Positions 37,001 to 48,393 of a stretch of 64,000 nt of DNA are shown here, piece after piece; the stretch's first letter is position 1, and every line of letters begins with the position of its first letter. The notes under the pieces were generated by a model, which saw only the letters and a program-made list of their open reading frames with translations, was not told the origin of the DNA and searched no databases. The translations under genes were made by a program, and so were the position numbers. Source of the stretch: Marasmius tenuissimus (Eukaryota; Basidiomycota; Agaricomycetes; Agaricales; Marasmiaceae); contig JAQOTA010000020.1 of NCBI GenBank assembly GCA_029532415.1, forward strand, positions 1,302,001 through 1,366,000, written 5' to 3'.

Positions 37001-37287
37001 CTCTCTCAGTTAGCTGCGGCCTTTTTTTTTGGAGTAGAGGACTTGAACGACGGGTTCTTTTACTCAGCGGTGCGTATTTGAATACGGTAAGTTCGTGTTC
37101 CAGTACTGTCCGAAGTCTCACTGAACGGTTAATAGAATTTACTGGGTGCATCTCCCTAGAGTTTGCCCGAGAAAAGTACTAACGATTTTTGTCAAGAGTA
37201 TGCCTGCTTTCCCCCCTCGTTTCACACAATGATTCTGATGATTGTGTTTTAGCATTGAAAGTGCCGGACTTAGAACTACACTCAAGA
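34064..37287. other. Gene-poor region with degraded coding-like frames
   Basis: About 3.2 kb without a gene that can be closed. Coding-like stretches occur at 35105-35416 (plus, with STIVFESTVPVRFRATSP), 36070-36390 (plus, hydrophobic LGACILFVLLNVVLLYLMMI) and 36283-36648 (minus). They lack consistent splice junctions and overlap on opposite strands, so I treat them as unresolved, possibly relics. Confidence 0.4.
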
Positions 37288-39148
37288 ATGCCAGTGGTAC
37301 CGACTACCCATTCTACTCCGCCGATACACAGGCTGCCAGTCGAGATCATGCGACGTGTTCTGCAGTGTGTGATTGGCGATACACGCGACACGTTTGGTCC
37401 GACAATAATACGCAGTGGACGTCAAATACCTTGGTCAGACTCAGTCGAGTACTTGTCCGAGGTTTGCACCAGATGGGAAAACATCCTCCTCTCGAGCCCC
37501 GACTTCTGGGCATCCATCAGTCTATACATAAATTTCTATTACGACTACTCCGACGATATCATCACTTCTCTTAAACGACACCTCACGCGGTCTGGGAATG
37601 CTCCCTTGGACATCGAACTCATTTTTGAATGGAACGGCCCACCTCGCAACAGTGAAGAAGACGTCTCTATCTTTAAAGCCTTCCTACAGCCCATTTTGGA
37701 CGAAGCGCACCGTTGGAGGCATCTGTGCTTTGCAGGCCAGTATTTCGCCAAAGATTTCATGGAACATATCCTTCCTCTCGAAAGCCGGCTCTCGACACTC
37801 GAATCCTTTGATTATGGCGTGGTGCGCATGGGGAGCCTTGACACCTTGACTGCATTCGGGAACGCATTGGGCCCCTCCAATACATCCTTCCGGACCCTTC
37901 GTCTCTACACAGAAGGCGACGCCGCACTACTCACCATGGAAAATCTCACGCACATCTCGGGGGGGGGGGTTCCCGTTTGCCTCCATCCGCTATCTCTACC
38001 TCTTCAATACCCTCCATGGTTCCCTTGCATTCATCAACTTGTGTCCAAACCTTGTCACTGCCCACTTCGTCATTCCGTCGCTCGGACAGAAGGCTCGCCA
38101 ATGGGCAGATCTCCCCATGGAACAGCCTCGTTTCGCCGACGTATCCGCCAAACGACCATGTCGCCTCTCAAATCTGAGGGAATTGAAGGTCGAGATCACA
38201 TACATTTCGCAGAAAGAGTCGGATTACCCGTTCGAGGACGTCGCTTGCATTTTTACCTCCATCGAAGCACCCGCACTCACCTCCTTTGGTTTACTTTCCG
38301 ACTCGAACCGACTGAGGGATCCTCTTGGTCTGGATGCGACGGACGAGAGAGGGGTGTTCACTTCTAGTTTGCACGCGCTTCTAAGCAAGTCCGCAGGTGT
38401 GGATAGGCTACTAGTTTTGAATGTGCCCATTCGGGATGATGAGCTGATTGTGCTGCTGGACAAGATGCCCAATCTAAAGACTCTGGAGATCAAGGAGATC
38501 GACAAAGTGAGGGTTGGAGACGAGCCCGATGACCTCCAGGACTGTACCGAAGTCGGCAGTGATTTGGACTCATCGGACTCGTCGGAACCGGAGGAAGATG
38601 ATGTTGATGATGGACAGGATGTAGAGGAAGGCGAGGAGAAACAACAGGATGACGAGGAGAGCGAAGCTAAGCAGGAGCCAAGTGAAGACGAAGTCTCAGA
38701 TGAGGAAGACACAGGTTCGGAGGAAGAGGAGGATACGGGGGAAGAAAGCTGGACGTCGATCAAGCCAAACACGATCGTCACTGCGAACCTGCTCTCATGG
38801 CTCACTTGGAGCGCTGAGAGAACTTCTCTTCCAGAGTTGAGAACAATCCGACTTGTTGTTCGCGACTTCAGCACCCTTCAAACATCATTTGAGAATATGT
38901 TCGAGTCTAGGCTTCCGCTGCTTCAACCTCCACTTCTGACCTCTCCGCGCATACGCGTGGTCGACTCGGCCATGATAAAGTTCACACAGGAAGGCCACAA
39001 AGATTATGATTGGTCACGACTACGGAGCTTGCAAGCGAAGGGTCTTGCAATTCGGATGCTGTTTGAAGGTGTCACTGACGACGATTCGTACAACTACCGG
39101 GCTTGGTATCATGGTTCAATGATGAAGGAGCTATTTCCCTTGACATAG
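37288..39148 (+). CDS. F-box protein I, frame broken by an 11-G run
   Basis: F-box protein, ~619 aa if the frame were continuous; paralogue of gene J directly downstream. The ATG at 37288 precedes IHRLPVEIMRRVLQCVIGDT and PWSDSVEYLSEVCTRWENIL (the F-box). The reading frame is open to the G run at 37959-37969. The homologous continuation (SIRYLYLFNTLHGSLAFI, then LCPNLVTAHFVIPSLG) is in the next frame and runs to TAG at 39148. Eleven Gs put the two halves out of frame by one base; ten would not. The break may be a sequencing error, slippage or a true null allele. A Glu/Asp-rich block at ~38560-38755 is much longer than in J. Single exon. Confidence 0.8.
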
Positions 39149-39582
39149 ATATGCGGCGACGTACTTACATTTCTTGGCCCACTCACCCTGTCATATTACT
39201 GACATACGTAACCCTTTACTCTTGACATGTTTTTTCCTGAAGTATGTACATGTTACATTGGTGCGACCGACTCATCCTCAAAACCGAAGTTCCAATCTGG
39301 CTTCCATGTCGGAGTTTGATTGTGTTCTCACGCGTCGCGTGTTGACTCAACTGCACAGCGTGCACGACTCGACGCGTTACCAACAACTTCAATCAAACGT
39401 CAATCCCTCAAATCGCGTTTCAGGGCCTCAAGGATCTTTTGGATACATGTGGAAAGCGTAAAATTGCCTTACTTGCTACTTGTCCGGTGAGTTCTCCCTT
39501 ACAGTCTCAAGTTGCTTCGAGTCTCAATGGACATTATCACCCTAAACAGAAATTTGCACCCATTCAGAATCGAAGCCTAAAG

Positions 39583-41307
39583 ATGGATGAAAAGACTGCT
39601 GATAACCCAGCAATTCACAAAATGCCTGTCGAAATTATGGTGCACATCTTGAACTACATGATAGGCGAAGACAATTGCGACACATTCGGCTCTCGAACTA
39701 CCCGCAAAGATGAGCCAATTCCTTGGTCAGTGGTCGGATGGGTATCCCGCATTTGCCGTAGATGGCGCGACATCATCCTCTCCAAGCCAGACTTTTGGGC
39801 ATTCATCAGTCTCTACGTCGACTTCAATGACACCTACGATAGAAGAGCTGTGAACCGGCTCAAACAGCACCTCAGTCGGTCCGGAAATGCACTTTTGAAC
39901 GTCGAGTTTATCTTTGAACAGTGGGGTCCTCCTTTTGATCAACACAAAATGCCCATCTTCAAGGCCTTTCTCCAGCCGGTTTTGACCGAAGCGCATCGTT
40001 GGAGACATCTGCGCTTCAAGGGATGGAACTTCAGCGATGACTTTACCAAGTACATCCTCCAACCCCTCAAAAATCAATTATCTTCTCTCGAATCCTTCGA
40101 GCTCATCGTGCGCCGCATGGATGACTGGGATCTCTTGGTTGCATTCCGGGATGCTCTGGGGCCATCCAATACGTGCTTCCAGACCCTCCATTTGCATACC
40201 GAAGACGCTCGGCTTCTCCACCTGGACAGCCTTGCTCAATTTCCGGGACGTTTCTCGCCGGGATCCATTCGGTACCTCTACCTCGACAATCCCTTACACG
40301 CATCCCTCGCGTTCATCTTTCTATGCCCAAACCTCGTCACTGCACATTTCGTCATTCCGTCTCTAGGGTGCAGGCATCACTGGGTAAACCTACCCAGGCG
40401 AGGACCTCAATTCGCTGAAGTGGCTGCTAACGCCCCGTGCCGCCTCCCATATCTGACAGAGTTGACGGTTGAAGTCACCTATATGTCGGCAACGAGGGCG
40501 GATTACTCGTATGAGGATGTTGCGTGCATCTTCGCGTCCATCGAAGCACCCGGGCTTGCGTCGCTCACGCTACTATCCGACTCGAAGCGACTTCAGGACC
40601 CTATCGATCTGGGTGCGCTGGATGGGAGGGAAGCATTCACCTCCAGCTTGTACACGATGCTTAGCAAATCCGAGGGAGGGCTAGATAGGCTTCGCATTTC
40701 GGACGTACCAATTCGGGACGACGAGTTGATCGCGCTGCTGGGGAGGCTCCCGGGGTTGAAGTGCTTGGAAGTCAAGGAGATCGACAGGGTGAAAATCAGC
40801 GAGACGAAGAGCAATTCGGGTGGTTATCTTGACAGCGATTGCGACGAGGACAACCCAGAGGGAAGAGATGCAGACGATGAAAACGATGGACCCGAACGGC
40901 CGAAGCCCAAGCCTAACACGATTTTTACCACCAAACTACTCTCATGGCTCACTTGGAGCGCTGAGAGGACGCACCTTCCACAGCTCAGAGCAATTAGACT
41001 TACGTTCCGCGACTTCAAAAACCTTCAGGCGTCTTTCGAGGGCATGTTGGAGTCGAGACTGGCTCCGCCTGATCATTTGCCCACCCATCATTCTCCACAC
41101 AAACGGTTCCTCGACTCTGCCCGCCTGAAGTTCACCCAGGAAGGCTACGGCAAGTACGACTGGTCGCAAATGAAGGGCCTGCAAGCGAAGGGACTTGCGA
41201 TTTGGGTGTTGTTTCAGTGGATCATCGATGAGGACGACCCATATGACGAGGAGGAGGAGGATAAGTACCACGACCCAGATGAGAGGGTGCTGGTTCAGCT
41301 GTCTTGA
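39583..41307 (+). CDS. F-box protein J (tandem paralogue of I)
   Basis: Predicted SCF substrate receptor, 574 aa, one exon. The ATG at 39583 (MDEKTADNPAIHKMPVEIM) aligns with the start of I; the frame is open further upstream to 39439, so a longer N terminus is possible. F-box: KMPVEIMVHILNYMI and SRICRRWRDIILSKPDFWAF. Leucine-rich-like segments follow, including SIRYLYLDNPLHASLAFI and LIALLGRLPGLKCLEVKEI. A short acidic linker (DSDCDEDNPEGRDADDEND) occupies the place of the long acidic block in I. Similarity to I extends over the full length, and 434 bp separate the two genes. This is a recent tandem duplication. Confidence 0.9.
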   Translation: MDEKTADNPAIHKMPVEIMVHILNYMIGEDNCDTFGSRTTRKDEPIPWSVVGWVSRICRRWRDIILSKPDFWAFISLYVDFNDTYDRRAVNRLKQHLSRSGNALLNVEFIFEQWGPPFDQHKMPIFKAFLQPVLTEAHRWRHLRFKGWNFSDDFTKYILQPLKNQLSSLESFELIVRRMDDWDLLVAFRDALGPSNTCFQTLHLHTEDARLLHLDSLAQFPGRFSPGSIRYLYLDNPLHASLAFIFLCPNLVTAHFVIPSLGCRHHWVNLPRRGPQFAEVAANAPCRLPYLTELTVEVTYMSATRADYSYEDVACIFASIEAPGLASLTLLSDSKRLQDPIDLGALDGREAFTSSLYTMLSKSEGGLDRLRISDVPIRDDELIALLGRLPGLKCLEVKEIDRVKISETKSNSGGYLDSDCDEDNPEGRDADDENDGPERPKPKPNTIFTTKLLSWLTWSAERTHLPQLRAIRLTFRDFKNLQASFEGMLESRLAPPDHLPTHHSPHKRFLDSARLKFTQEGYGKYDWSQMKGLQAKGLAIWVLFQWIIDEDDPYDEEEEDKYHDPDERVLVQLS

Positions 41308-41786
41308 CATTACGAAACCATTGGCTCGGACTGTCTACATATGAATTACTAGCGAGTGTCATGTGGTAGTTCTTCTGTAGTGGAAATGAACTCAATTAGC
41401 TGACTACGTCCTCAAGTTGTCCTCAAGGCTGAATCGTCTGAGGTCGTGGCTGGCGGTCCGCTCCTCCGTGACGCGAAATCTGAATTCAAGCTTTCCTTCA
41501 ACCTCCACTCAACCTCCGTCCTTTCGTACGACTCCACATCTGCCCGCTGCAATCCCTCTTCGTTGAGTATCGAGAGTGCAGATCGATTGGGTTCGTTCCA
41601 CTCACAAGTGTCGTGAAATAGCCGCGATGGTTAATTGACTCTGTTTGATCACCAGGCGCTTGGATTGGAACTGGCTGTATTGGAAGATCAACGGACTAGA
41701 TCACAGGGATAGCATCGTACGTCCCATGCATACTTTCACTGAGCTCAAGCGCACCGATCACGATTGTTCAGCTTCAGCTCCTGAAG

Positions 41787-43577
41787 ATGAGCACAGATTC
41801 CGCCTCGCCTTTCGCCCATGTGCTAGGGACAGGCTTTGTGCCCGACACCCACCAAACAGCTCAGCTAAAGTCCCTCGTTACGAACTATTCCGAAAGATTA
41901 GTTTCCGTCAAGGAGGAACTCAGCAAACTTCAAGCAAAAATCGTAGAGTTGGAAACCCTACGCGATGGGCACCAGGCGTTGTTATCGAATGCCATCGGAT
42001 CGCGTCCGACGAGTAGAGACCTTCCGCCAGATGTCCTGGTTCACATCTTCACCCATTGCCTTTCAACGCATCCCCTTCCTTCACCCAGCATCTCCGAAGC
42101 CCCGCTGCTCCTGACAAGGATCTGTCGCTCGTGGCGTGAGAGTGCGCTGAGCAATCCATGTCTTTGGAGCTCCATCCGCATCATCCTTCCTCTTATCCCG
42201 AATACGCGCATGTACCACGAGATAAGAAAATCCTACGAGAATCTCATGACTAGAAGGATGTCAGGTATTAGGGCGTGGTTGGATAGGTCTGGCTGCTTAC
42301 CCCTCTCGTTCTCGGTACATTACGGACGGACGGAGTATACCTCAAACCAGGAGACATTGATGTTCTGGCGCTTTATGGCTCTATTATTCGACTATCGTTT
42401 GAGATGGGGGAAAGCGATTCACGATTTTGCTCCTTCCGTGGGGCGATGGGACCATCATTCAATCACGGTCTTACCACCCCCACCTCCTGTACTAGAATTC
42501 CCATTGCTACAGGAATTCAAATTTCGACCCGCATACCTCAGTCCCAACGTGCCCCAGACCCATCGTCAAAAATGGGAGAGCGCCCTTCTTCAAAGCCCGT
42601 CTCTCCGAAAACTTATTATTGGCAGTGGCTGGTTCAGTCCGTCGGATCTGCTCAGCTTTCCTGTTCGCTGGGGGCACATCGTACATCTAGACATCAGGAG
42701 TGCAGACGACGACCATCGAATTCTCTCGTATCGTCTATCAATAGAGCACTCTACCATGCTCGAGCTACTCTCGCAATGTTCTTCCCTCGAATTTTTTAGC
42801 GCAGCAGTGCTGTGTCCGGGCACGCTTCCGGAGCAGGGACATGATTTACGAACCCCGCTTCAACTTGCGCGTCTGCACACCCTAGATTTGCATATCTTCA
42901 CCACGAGAATGGGTAGCGTCACGTATCGGGCGGAAAGTATCCTTGATCATCTCGTAGTCCCTAATCTACGATACCTCTCTCTTGTGATGCGAGGGCGAGG
43001 GAGTAGACGGCCTTCGGAACTACACTCGATACAAGGGTATGACCGTCTTTCAATGGATGGCCATTTCATCCCCCAGTTCATCTACAGATCGGATTGTCAT
43101 CTCATATCGCTCTCCTTACGGCTACCGTTCCTTGACAGCGCCCTCTTTAATGTTCTTGACGCAGTGCCAGAGTTGACCACACTGGAGCTGAAGGAGATAT
43201 GTGGTTGTACTCCGGAGGGAGAGACTACTTCCGTTACAACGGAGCAGATCCTGGGATGGCTGACTCCCGACATGTCCATTCGTCGTCCACCCGCGCTATG
43301 TCCCAATCTCGAGCACTTCACCCTGACCCTAGGGCGATGGAAGCGCAAAACCAGAAATAATGTCGCTGCTTTTGCACGGACATGGAAGGCAGACATCGAC
43401 AACGGACAGCAGAACCGAGTGGGGAGGCTGAAGTCATTCGCGATCAGATTCGCAGATCTACAGCCTGTGCGCCAGGGAATTGAAAACGTATTTAGGAGCG
43501 ATGTGCTGGGATATCTGGAAGACTGGAAACCAAAGTCGAAGTATATCGATCCTGGCGAGATCTTCTACTTGGATTAG
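41787..43577 (+). CDS. F-box protein K with N-terminal coiled coil
   Basis: 596-residue F-box protein of the abundant agaricomycete type. A predicted coiled coil (LVTNYSERLVSVKEELSKLQ through IVELETLRDGHQALL, residues ~28-66) precedes the F-box (RDLPPDVLVHIFTHCLS, TRICRSWRESALSNPCLWSS). The rest is leucine-rich, e.g. LDAVPELTTLELKEICGC. Single exon, start at 41787. It is related to I and J only through the F-box architecture, not closely in sequence. The target is unknown. Confidence 0.9.
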   Translation: MSTDSASPFAHVLGTGFVPDTHQTAQLKSLVTNYSERLVSVKEELSKLQAKIVELETLRDGHQALLSNAIGSRPTSRDLPPDVLVHIFTHCLSTHPLPSPSISEAPLLLTRICRSWRESALSNPCLWSSIRIILPLIPNTRMYHEIRKSYENLMTRRMSGIRAWLDRSGCLPLSFSVHYGRTEYTSNQETLMFWRFMALLFDYRLRWGKAIHDFAPSVGRWDHHSITVLPPPPPVLEFPLLQEFKFRPAYLSPNVPQTHRQKWESALLQSPSLRKLIIGSGWFSPSDLLSFPVRWGHIVHLDIRSADDDHRILSYRLSIEHSTMLELLSQCSSLEFFSAAVLCPGTLPEQGHDLRTPLQLARLHTLDLHIFTTRMGSVTYRAESILDHLVVPNLRYLSLVMRGRGSRRPSELHSIQGYDRLSMDGHFIPQFIYRSDCHLISLSLRLPFLDSALFNVLDAVPELTTLELKEICGCTPEGETTSVTTEQILGWLTPDMSIRRPPALCPNLEHFTLTLGRWKRKTRNNVAAFARTWKADIDNGQQNRVGRLKSFAIRFADLQPVRQGIENVFRSDVLGYLEDWKPKSKYIDPGEIFYLD

Positions 43578-44012
43578 TTTATCACAGATGGAGAGTCAAC
43601 TTCTGCTATGTAGATATCAGTTCAGAATCGTAGAGCGAGCCCACGATCATACGCACAGCATGAAGGATGTTGGTACAATACTGCAAGCAACCGTGTACCG
43701 ATGCTTTGACCGTGTTCTAACCGCCCCAATCGATCACCCACGTCAATGAGCGTGCAAACAGAATAACATTGTATTGGATAGCAGAAGGTCAGTACATAAA
43801 CATACACAGTAAAGTAAGCCATTTCGGACGAAGCACATAACATCAACAACAACGTGCAGAGTCCCAACTAATCGATACACGACAAGATATCAAGAAATTA
43901 TTGACGACGAGCGAGAGGATGAAGGAATGCGGTAAGAGAAATATCGAATAACGGTTCCACGGAAAACATTTGGGGCAACGGGTATCATCTTGCAAGTCCA
44001 AATCCAATCCAT

Positions 44013-47000
44013 TTACTATAATCAAAAGCGAAGTCAGCGATCAAAATCATAGTTGCGCAACATTGGGAAAAACGTACAGAGAAGTACATCATTGACGCCT
44101 GGTTCGGGTGCAGGGGTCTGAAGCCTTGGCGGTAGCTCTCCAACGTTGCCTCGTTGCTATCGACTGTGAACGAGTCAGAGAGGTTAAGCGGGCCTGAGGG
44201 ATCGTAGTGGTTTCGAGCACGGGAGCAAACAATATCCGCGTCTGGAAAGGAAGATAGGCGTCAAGACCATTGTTGAACACAGCCGCAAAACGACGGGACT
44301 CACAGTAAACGGGTGCTGGGATCGACACCGAACGTGTCGAACGTGCGTAGACGTGACACAAAGCGAACGACAACGATTGAAGCTGATCAGCACTGTAGAA
44401 CACAAAGTCAGTCTTCGTCAATAGAAAAAGCAACCATAGAACATACTTGAAGTTGTTCTCATCGTAGAGAACAGAGTAATGGGCAGACCGACTCGTCCCC
44501 AGCAACCCACCATGAGATTGCAAATAAAAGTCAAACTCAGTCGGGTGCGCAATCTCCTTGTCCACGACAGTACCAGCGAGACAGTTGCCGGACTTGTCTT
44601 GGTCTTGAGCCGACTGAGGGAAGAAGCGAACATGGTGTCTCTTCCCGACAACGATGACGGTGATCTTGGGCTTCATGTTTACAGCGGCACAACCCGCTCG
44701 AATACGGGGGAGTTCTGGGTGGAAACATCAACATGAGAACGCACACGCGGAAGAGGATTGAAGGACACATACCTTGCTCCAGAACCTGAGCGAATTGACC
44801 TTCGGAAACACCATCTGGCAGGATAACATCCGTTAGCGAGGTACAAGAATGTATAAAGACAATGACAAACCCCGATAGAAGATTACACGGGCAATAGTAG
44901 GATTGCCCTTCCCCTCCTTATCTTTCTGATAAGCAACATACTTCTGGACATTGCTCTACAGATCGGAAACGAGGGAGTTTAGCGAGGGCACAAGATCACA
45001 AAAGCAGAATCCTACCTTGACCATCTCCTGGAGGTCGTCAATCATCTCCTGACGCGAAGTTTGTACTTGCGAGTTTGCGATATATTTGGCGGTGTCGGAA
45101 TCAACGCTCGACACCAAAGCCGTGAAGGAAGGTCGCCCCTCAGACCCAGGCGCAGGGTGGATAACGTCGGCACCTTTGGAGGAATGAAGGACCCGAATCA
45201 AATCATGGTAAAGGATATGGGAGTAAAAGAACATACCCATAACGATGGTCGGGTTTCGAGGGTCGGTGAGTACAGCAACGGAGGCTGGCTCAGGAATGAG
45301 GTTGATACCGCCGAGCTTGACGTTGATCTTCAGTGCGACATTGGCGTAGTATTGAGGCTTGGCACGGAAAGCCTTGGAGGACTTGACACATTGGGTCGCG
45401 ACACCCTGGAGACAATCACCGAAGCTAAAGGGAAAATGAGACGATCAGTATGAGCGTGAGCGCAAAATCAAGGATAGCCGTACTGTTTGACGGCGGTGTA
45501 GATATCATTGCCATTTTCGGGGAGAACAACAAGGATCAGGTTCGGTCCAACCTTCTTGCCATTGAAGAAGCGCTCGGAGCCATGGAAGACCTTGACTCCA
45601 GCTTCACGGAGTTGCTTGTAGTAGAATGAGATTGGCATTGATGCTTAAAAAGGAAGAAAAGATCATACCTGGGCGATGTTGCCTTGACCATTCGCCCAAG
45701 TAACGTACGGGTTGTTGATCTTGACCTGGATACCTAAGGCGGGTAACACCGTTGAGTAGATGAGTAACGAGAGGGTTAGGTATGCATACCAGTGCTATTG
45801 CAGCCTTCGATCAGCCCTCGAACCATGTCGTTCACGGCGTTCTCCCCAAATCGCTGCTTCGTTTCATACACCACAATGAACCAGTTTAATACGGTGACGG
45901 GATTGTAGAACTTCTTGTCAATCCTATCGAGAGTACAGTAAGCGCATCGAACTCCTGGTACAAAAGGAAAGCGGCTCACATATTCCAAGCCCCGTTTCGA
46001 GGCACCTGACAGAAGGGTGGGCATACAGTCAACCATCGAGCGTGCTAAAAGATGGGCCCACTCACAATGGTAAGCTGCTTGGAGCCCCGACCATACTTAA
46101 GGGTAGGAGGTGGCAAGACACGGGCCTGGACCTTAAGCGGTCCACTCGCAGTGTCGACGTGCATACCAAACTGGCGCACGTAATCAGATTGACCATACTG
46201 GAGAATCTGAAGATATCAAAAGCTGTCAGTACCATGACGAGACGCCGAAAGGGACAACTTACATTGACACCGTTCGAAATGCTGCGCAGACGATCCTCAG
46301 GCCTTTTAGTAGCAAAGTCCAGAACATCTTTGGTCTTCTCCGGCGGAACTTGCTTTCGAACGATCTGGCCAGGAGGCACTTGACACATCTCCAGCGGGAT
46401 CAAGGCACCGGCCCCGACCTGTATTGTAAAATGATAAGTCAGAGAGATTCCAATTTACAGGCCAGCGCGACACTGACCTCAACACAAAGCAGATCCGGGT
46501 ACTGCAAGGGCCTGTTGCGCTGCTTCTTGAAATAGTCGGCCACCGTCATGCTACCGCCATCACGCAAGTTGAAGGACAACGCATTCGCTCCTGCACTGCT
46601 GAGCCTTTTCACGACACGAGTGGTATTGGCAACCTTGGGATCACCAGAGTTGATGACGATGCGCATCCCCGCAATAAACCGAGAAAGCCTGACACGATCA
46701 CGATCCGGCATTCCACGGGTAGGCGACAGGATCTTGGGGTCACCAGGGCGCTTGAAGAACTCTAAACAGGTCTGGATCAACGATCCCGGCTTGTACATCA
46801 AGCCGGTGGAAATGTCGACGTTGATCAGCATCTTCCCAATACCGGGCCGCACCGACTGGAAGTAACCCCTCCAAACTTCTAGCCCAAGTCCGATGTCCTT
46901 TCGTTCTCTGTCAGTGAAGAACGAACGGACATTGAAAGGGTGGTTCAGGGTAGGCTCCATCCTGATCACGACATTGAGTGCCTAGGAATGAGTTGAGTAT

Positions 47001-47977
47001 CTGCTGTCAAAAGTGGTGGCACCGCTCGGCATACCGTGATAGCGGTAAGGACCACATTGTCGTGAGACTGGTCCCCATTTATGAATCTTTCCAATACCCT
47101 GAACGACAGATGATGAACAGCAAGACTTCGAACGAGAAAGATACATACTCAGGGTTAATTTCAGCAACCTTTGTCAGTCTGACCTTGTAGACCTTTGGGG
47201 CTTTTTGTCCGGGAACTGCCTCCGTCAAGCTGACCGAGAACTGTACATATCTCGTCAACCTCAGATGAGAAAAGACGAGAAAGCGACGTACCTCTTGGGA
47301 GTATATACCATCGGGTCCAATGCTTAACGGCAATTCGCGTGCAGCAAACATGTTCTTTCGGCCATCGTAAACAGCCGGAGGGGTAAAAACGTCCGGCGCC
47401 GCACGCGTCTGCAGTGCTGTGATGATATCCATATTGAGCCTAGCAGGCAATGTCTGCTCGCTCGGCGTGATTACTGCAGAGGACCTCCAATAAGAGAAGA
47501 ACACGAAGATCGGGGAACGGGTCACTTGCCAACTAGAAGAAAGGAAAAAGTTGTTAGCTAGGAGGACGATCTAGTTTGTATCCTACTCACCATCATAGTG
47601 TCTTATGATGCTTTGAGGAATAGTCGTTACAAAACTATTCACTGCTATCGTTGTCGTTTTGCCCATGGTCCCAAAGTTAGGCCTCCTTACGCCGACGGTG
47701 GTGACGTGGTCTGCAGAACGTGAACATTAATACAAAGAAAGGGTAATCGATGTCGAGAACGTGTTCATCGAGTTCACAGACGTGCTCAACAATGTCAAGA
47801 GCATCAAAAACACTACACACCAGAAATAACGGGTGCACCCTGTGTGCCGCCACCACCATTAAAGCCTCCACGACCTCCTCCACGACCGCCGCGTCCTGGA
47901 GGAGCACCTGCCCCACCGCGGCCAGCACCACGACCACCTCCGCCACGGGAGGAACCTTGTGCGACTCGAGGTGGCAT
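44013..47977 (-). CDS. Argonaute B (QDE-2 type), complete, RGG-rich N terminus
   Basis: Small-RNA-guided effector, 922 aa, 20 exons: 47977-47821, 47710-47591, 47473-47292, 47240-47149, 47098-47035, 46981-46478, 46418-46263, 46206-46066, 46005-45980, 45923-45790, 45733-45669, 45614-45484, 45424-45237, 45173-45016, 44955-44871, 44814-44773, 44714-44447, 44392-44304, 44241-44078, 44015-44013. Residues 1-52 are Gly/Arg-rich ([12 protein letters not shown]), a substrate for arginine methylation in other Argonautes. N, L1 ([14 protein letters not shown]), PAZ ([20 protein letters not shown]), L2, Mid and PIWI follow. The PIWI tetrad is Asp656 (GADVIHP), Glu696 (SRQEMIDDL), Asp735 (DGVSEGQF) and Asp870 (VYYADIV), so slicing is expected. 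The protein ends MMYFS; the final exon holds only the TAA. Confidence 0.95.
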
Positions 47978-48393
47978 ACCTGGTTATTCAGAGGCAGGAG
48001 AGAGCGAAAGAAAGAGGGAATGTGATGGAAAGAAAGAAAGAAGTGAATCGAAATTCCACGATGCAGGTCAAGAACAAAGGGCCTGAACGTGATGTGACGT
48101 AACGCGACGATTCCACAAACTTTCTTCAATCGGCAAGCCCTGGCACCGGGCCTGGCAGCCTGCCCTCAAGCGCCCGTACCCTTTTGAGGGAAATTGAAAG
48201 AAGAATTACAGAAGGCCATTCTTTATCGATAAGCTGTTTCTCGCAGTGAGCTTCGCGATGAATGAACCGCTTGTTTCTTTCAATTTACAAATACGCGAAG
48301 TTTTGGTACATTGATATGACAGAACTCTGCTTCAGTCCCATCTCGTCTAGGACGCCGGCGGGATAGGACCGCTCAGGAACTTGCGAGTAAGTT

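Noticed and set aside
38224..38874. Minus-strand 216-aa serine-rich frame
   Set aside because: Antisense shadow of the acidic GAG/GAT repeats in F-box gene I.
47750..48086. Plus-strand Ser/Thr- and Pro/Arg-rich frames opposite the Argonaute B start
   Set aside because: They are the antisense reading of the Gly/Arg codons encoding the RGG tail of Argonaute B.
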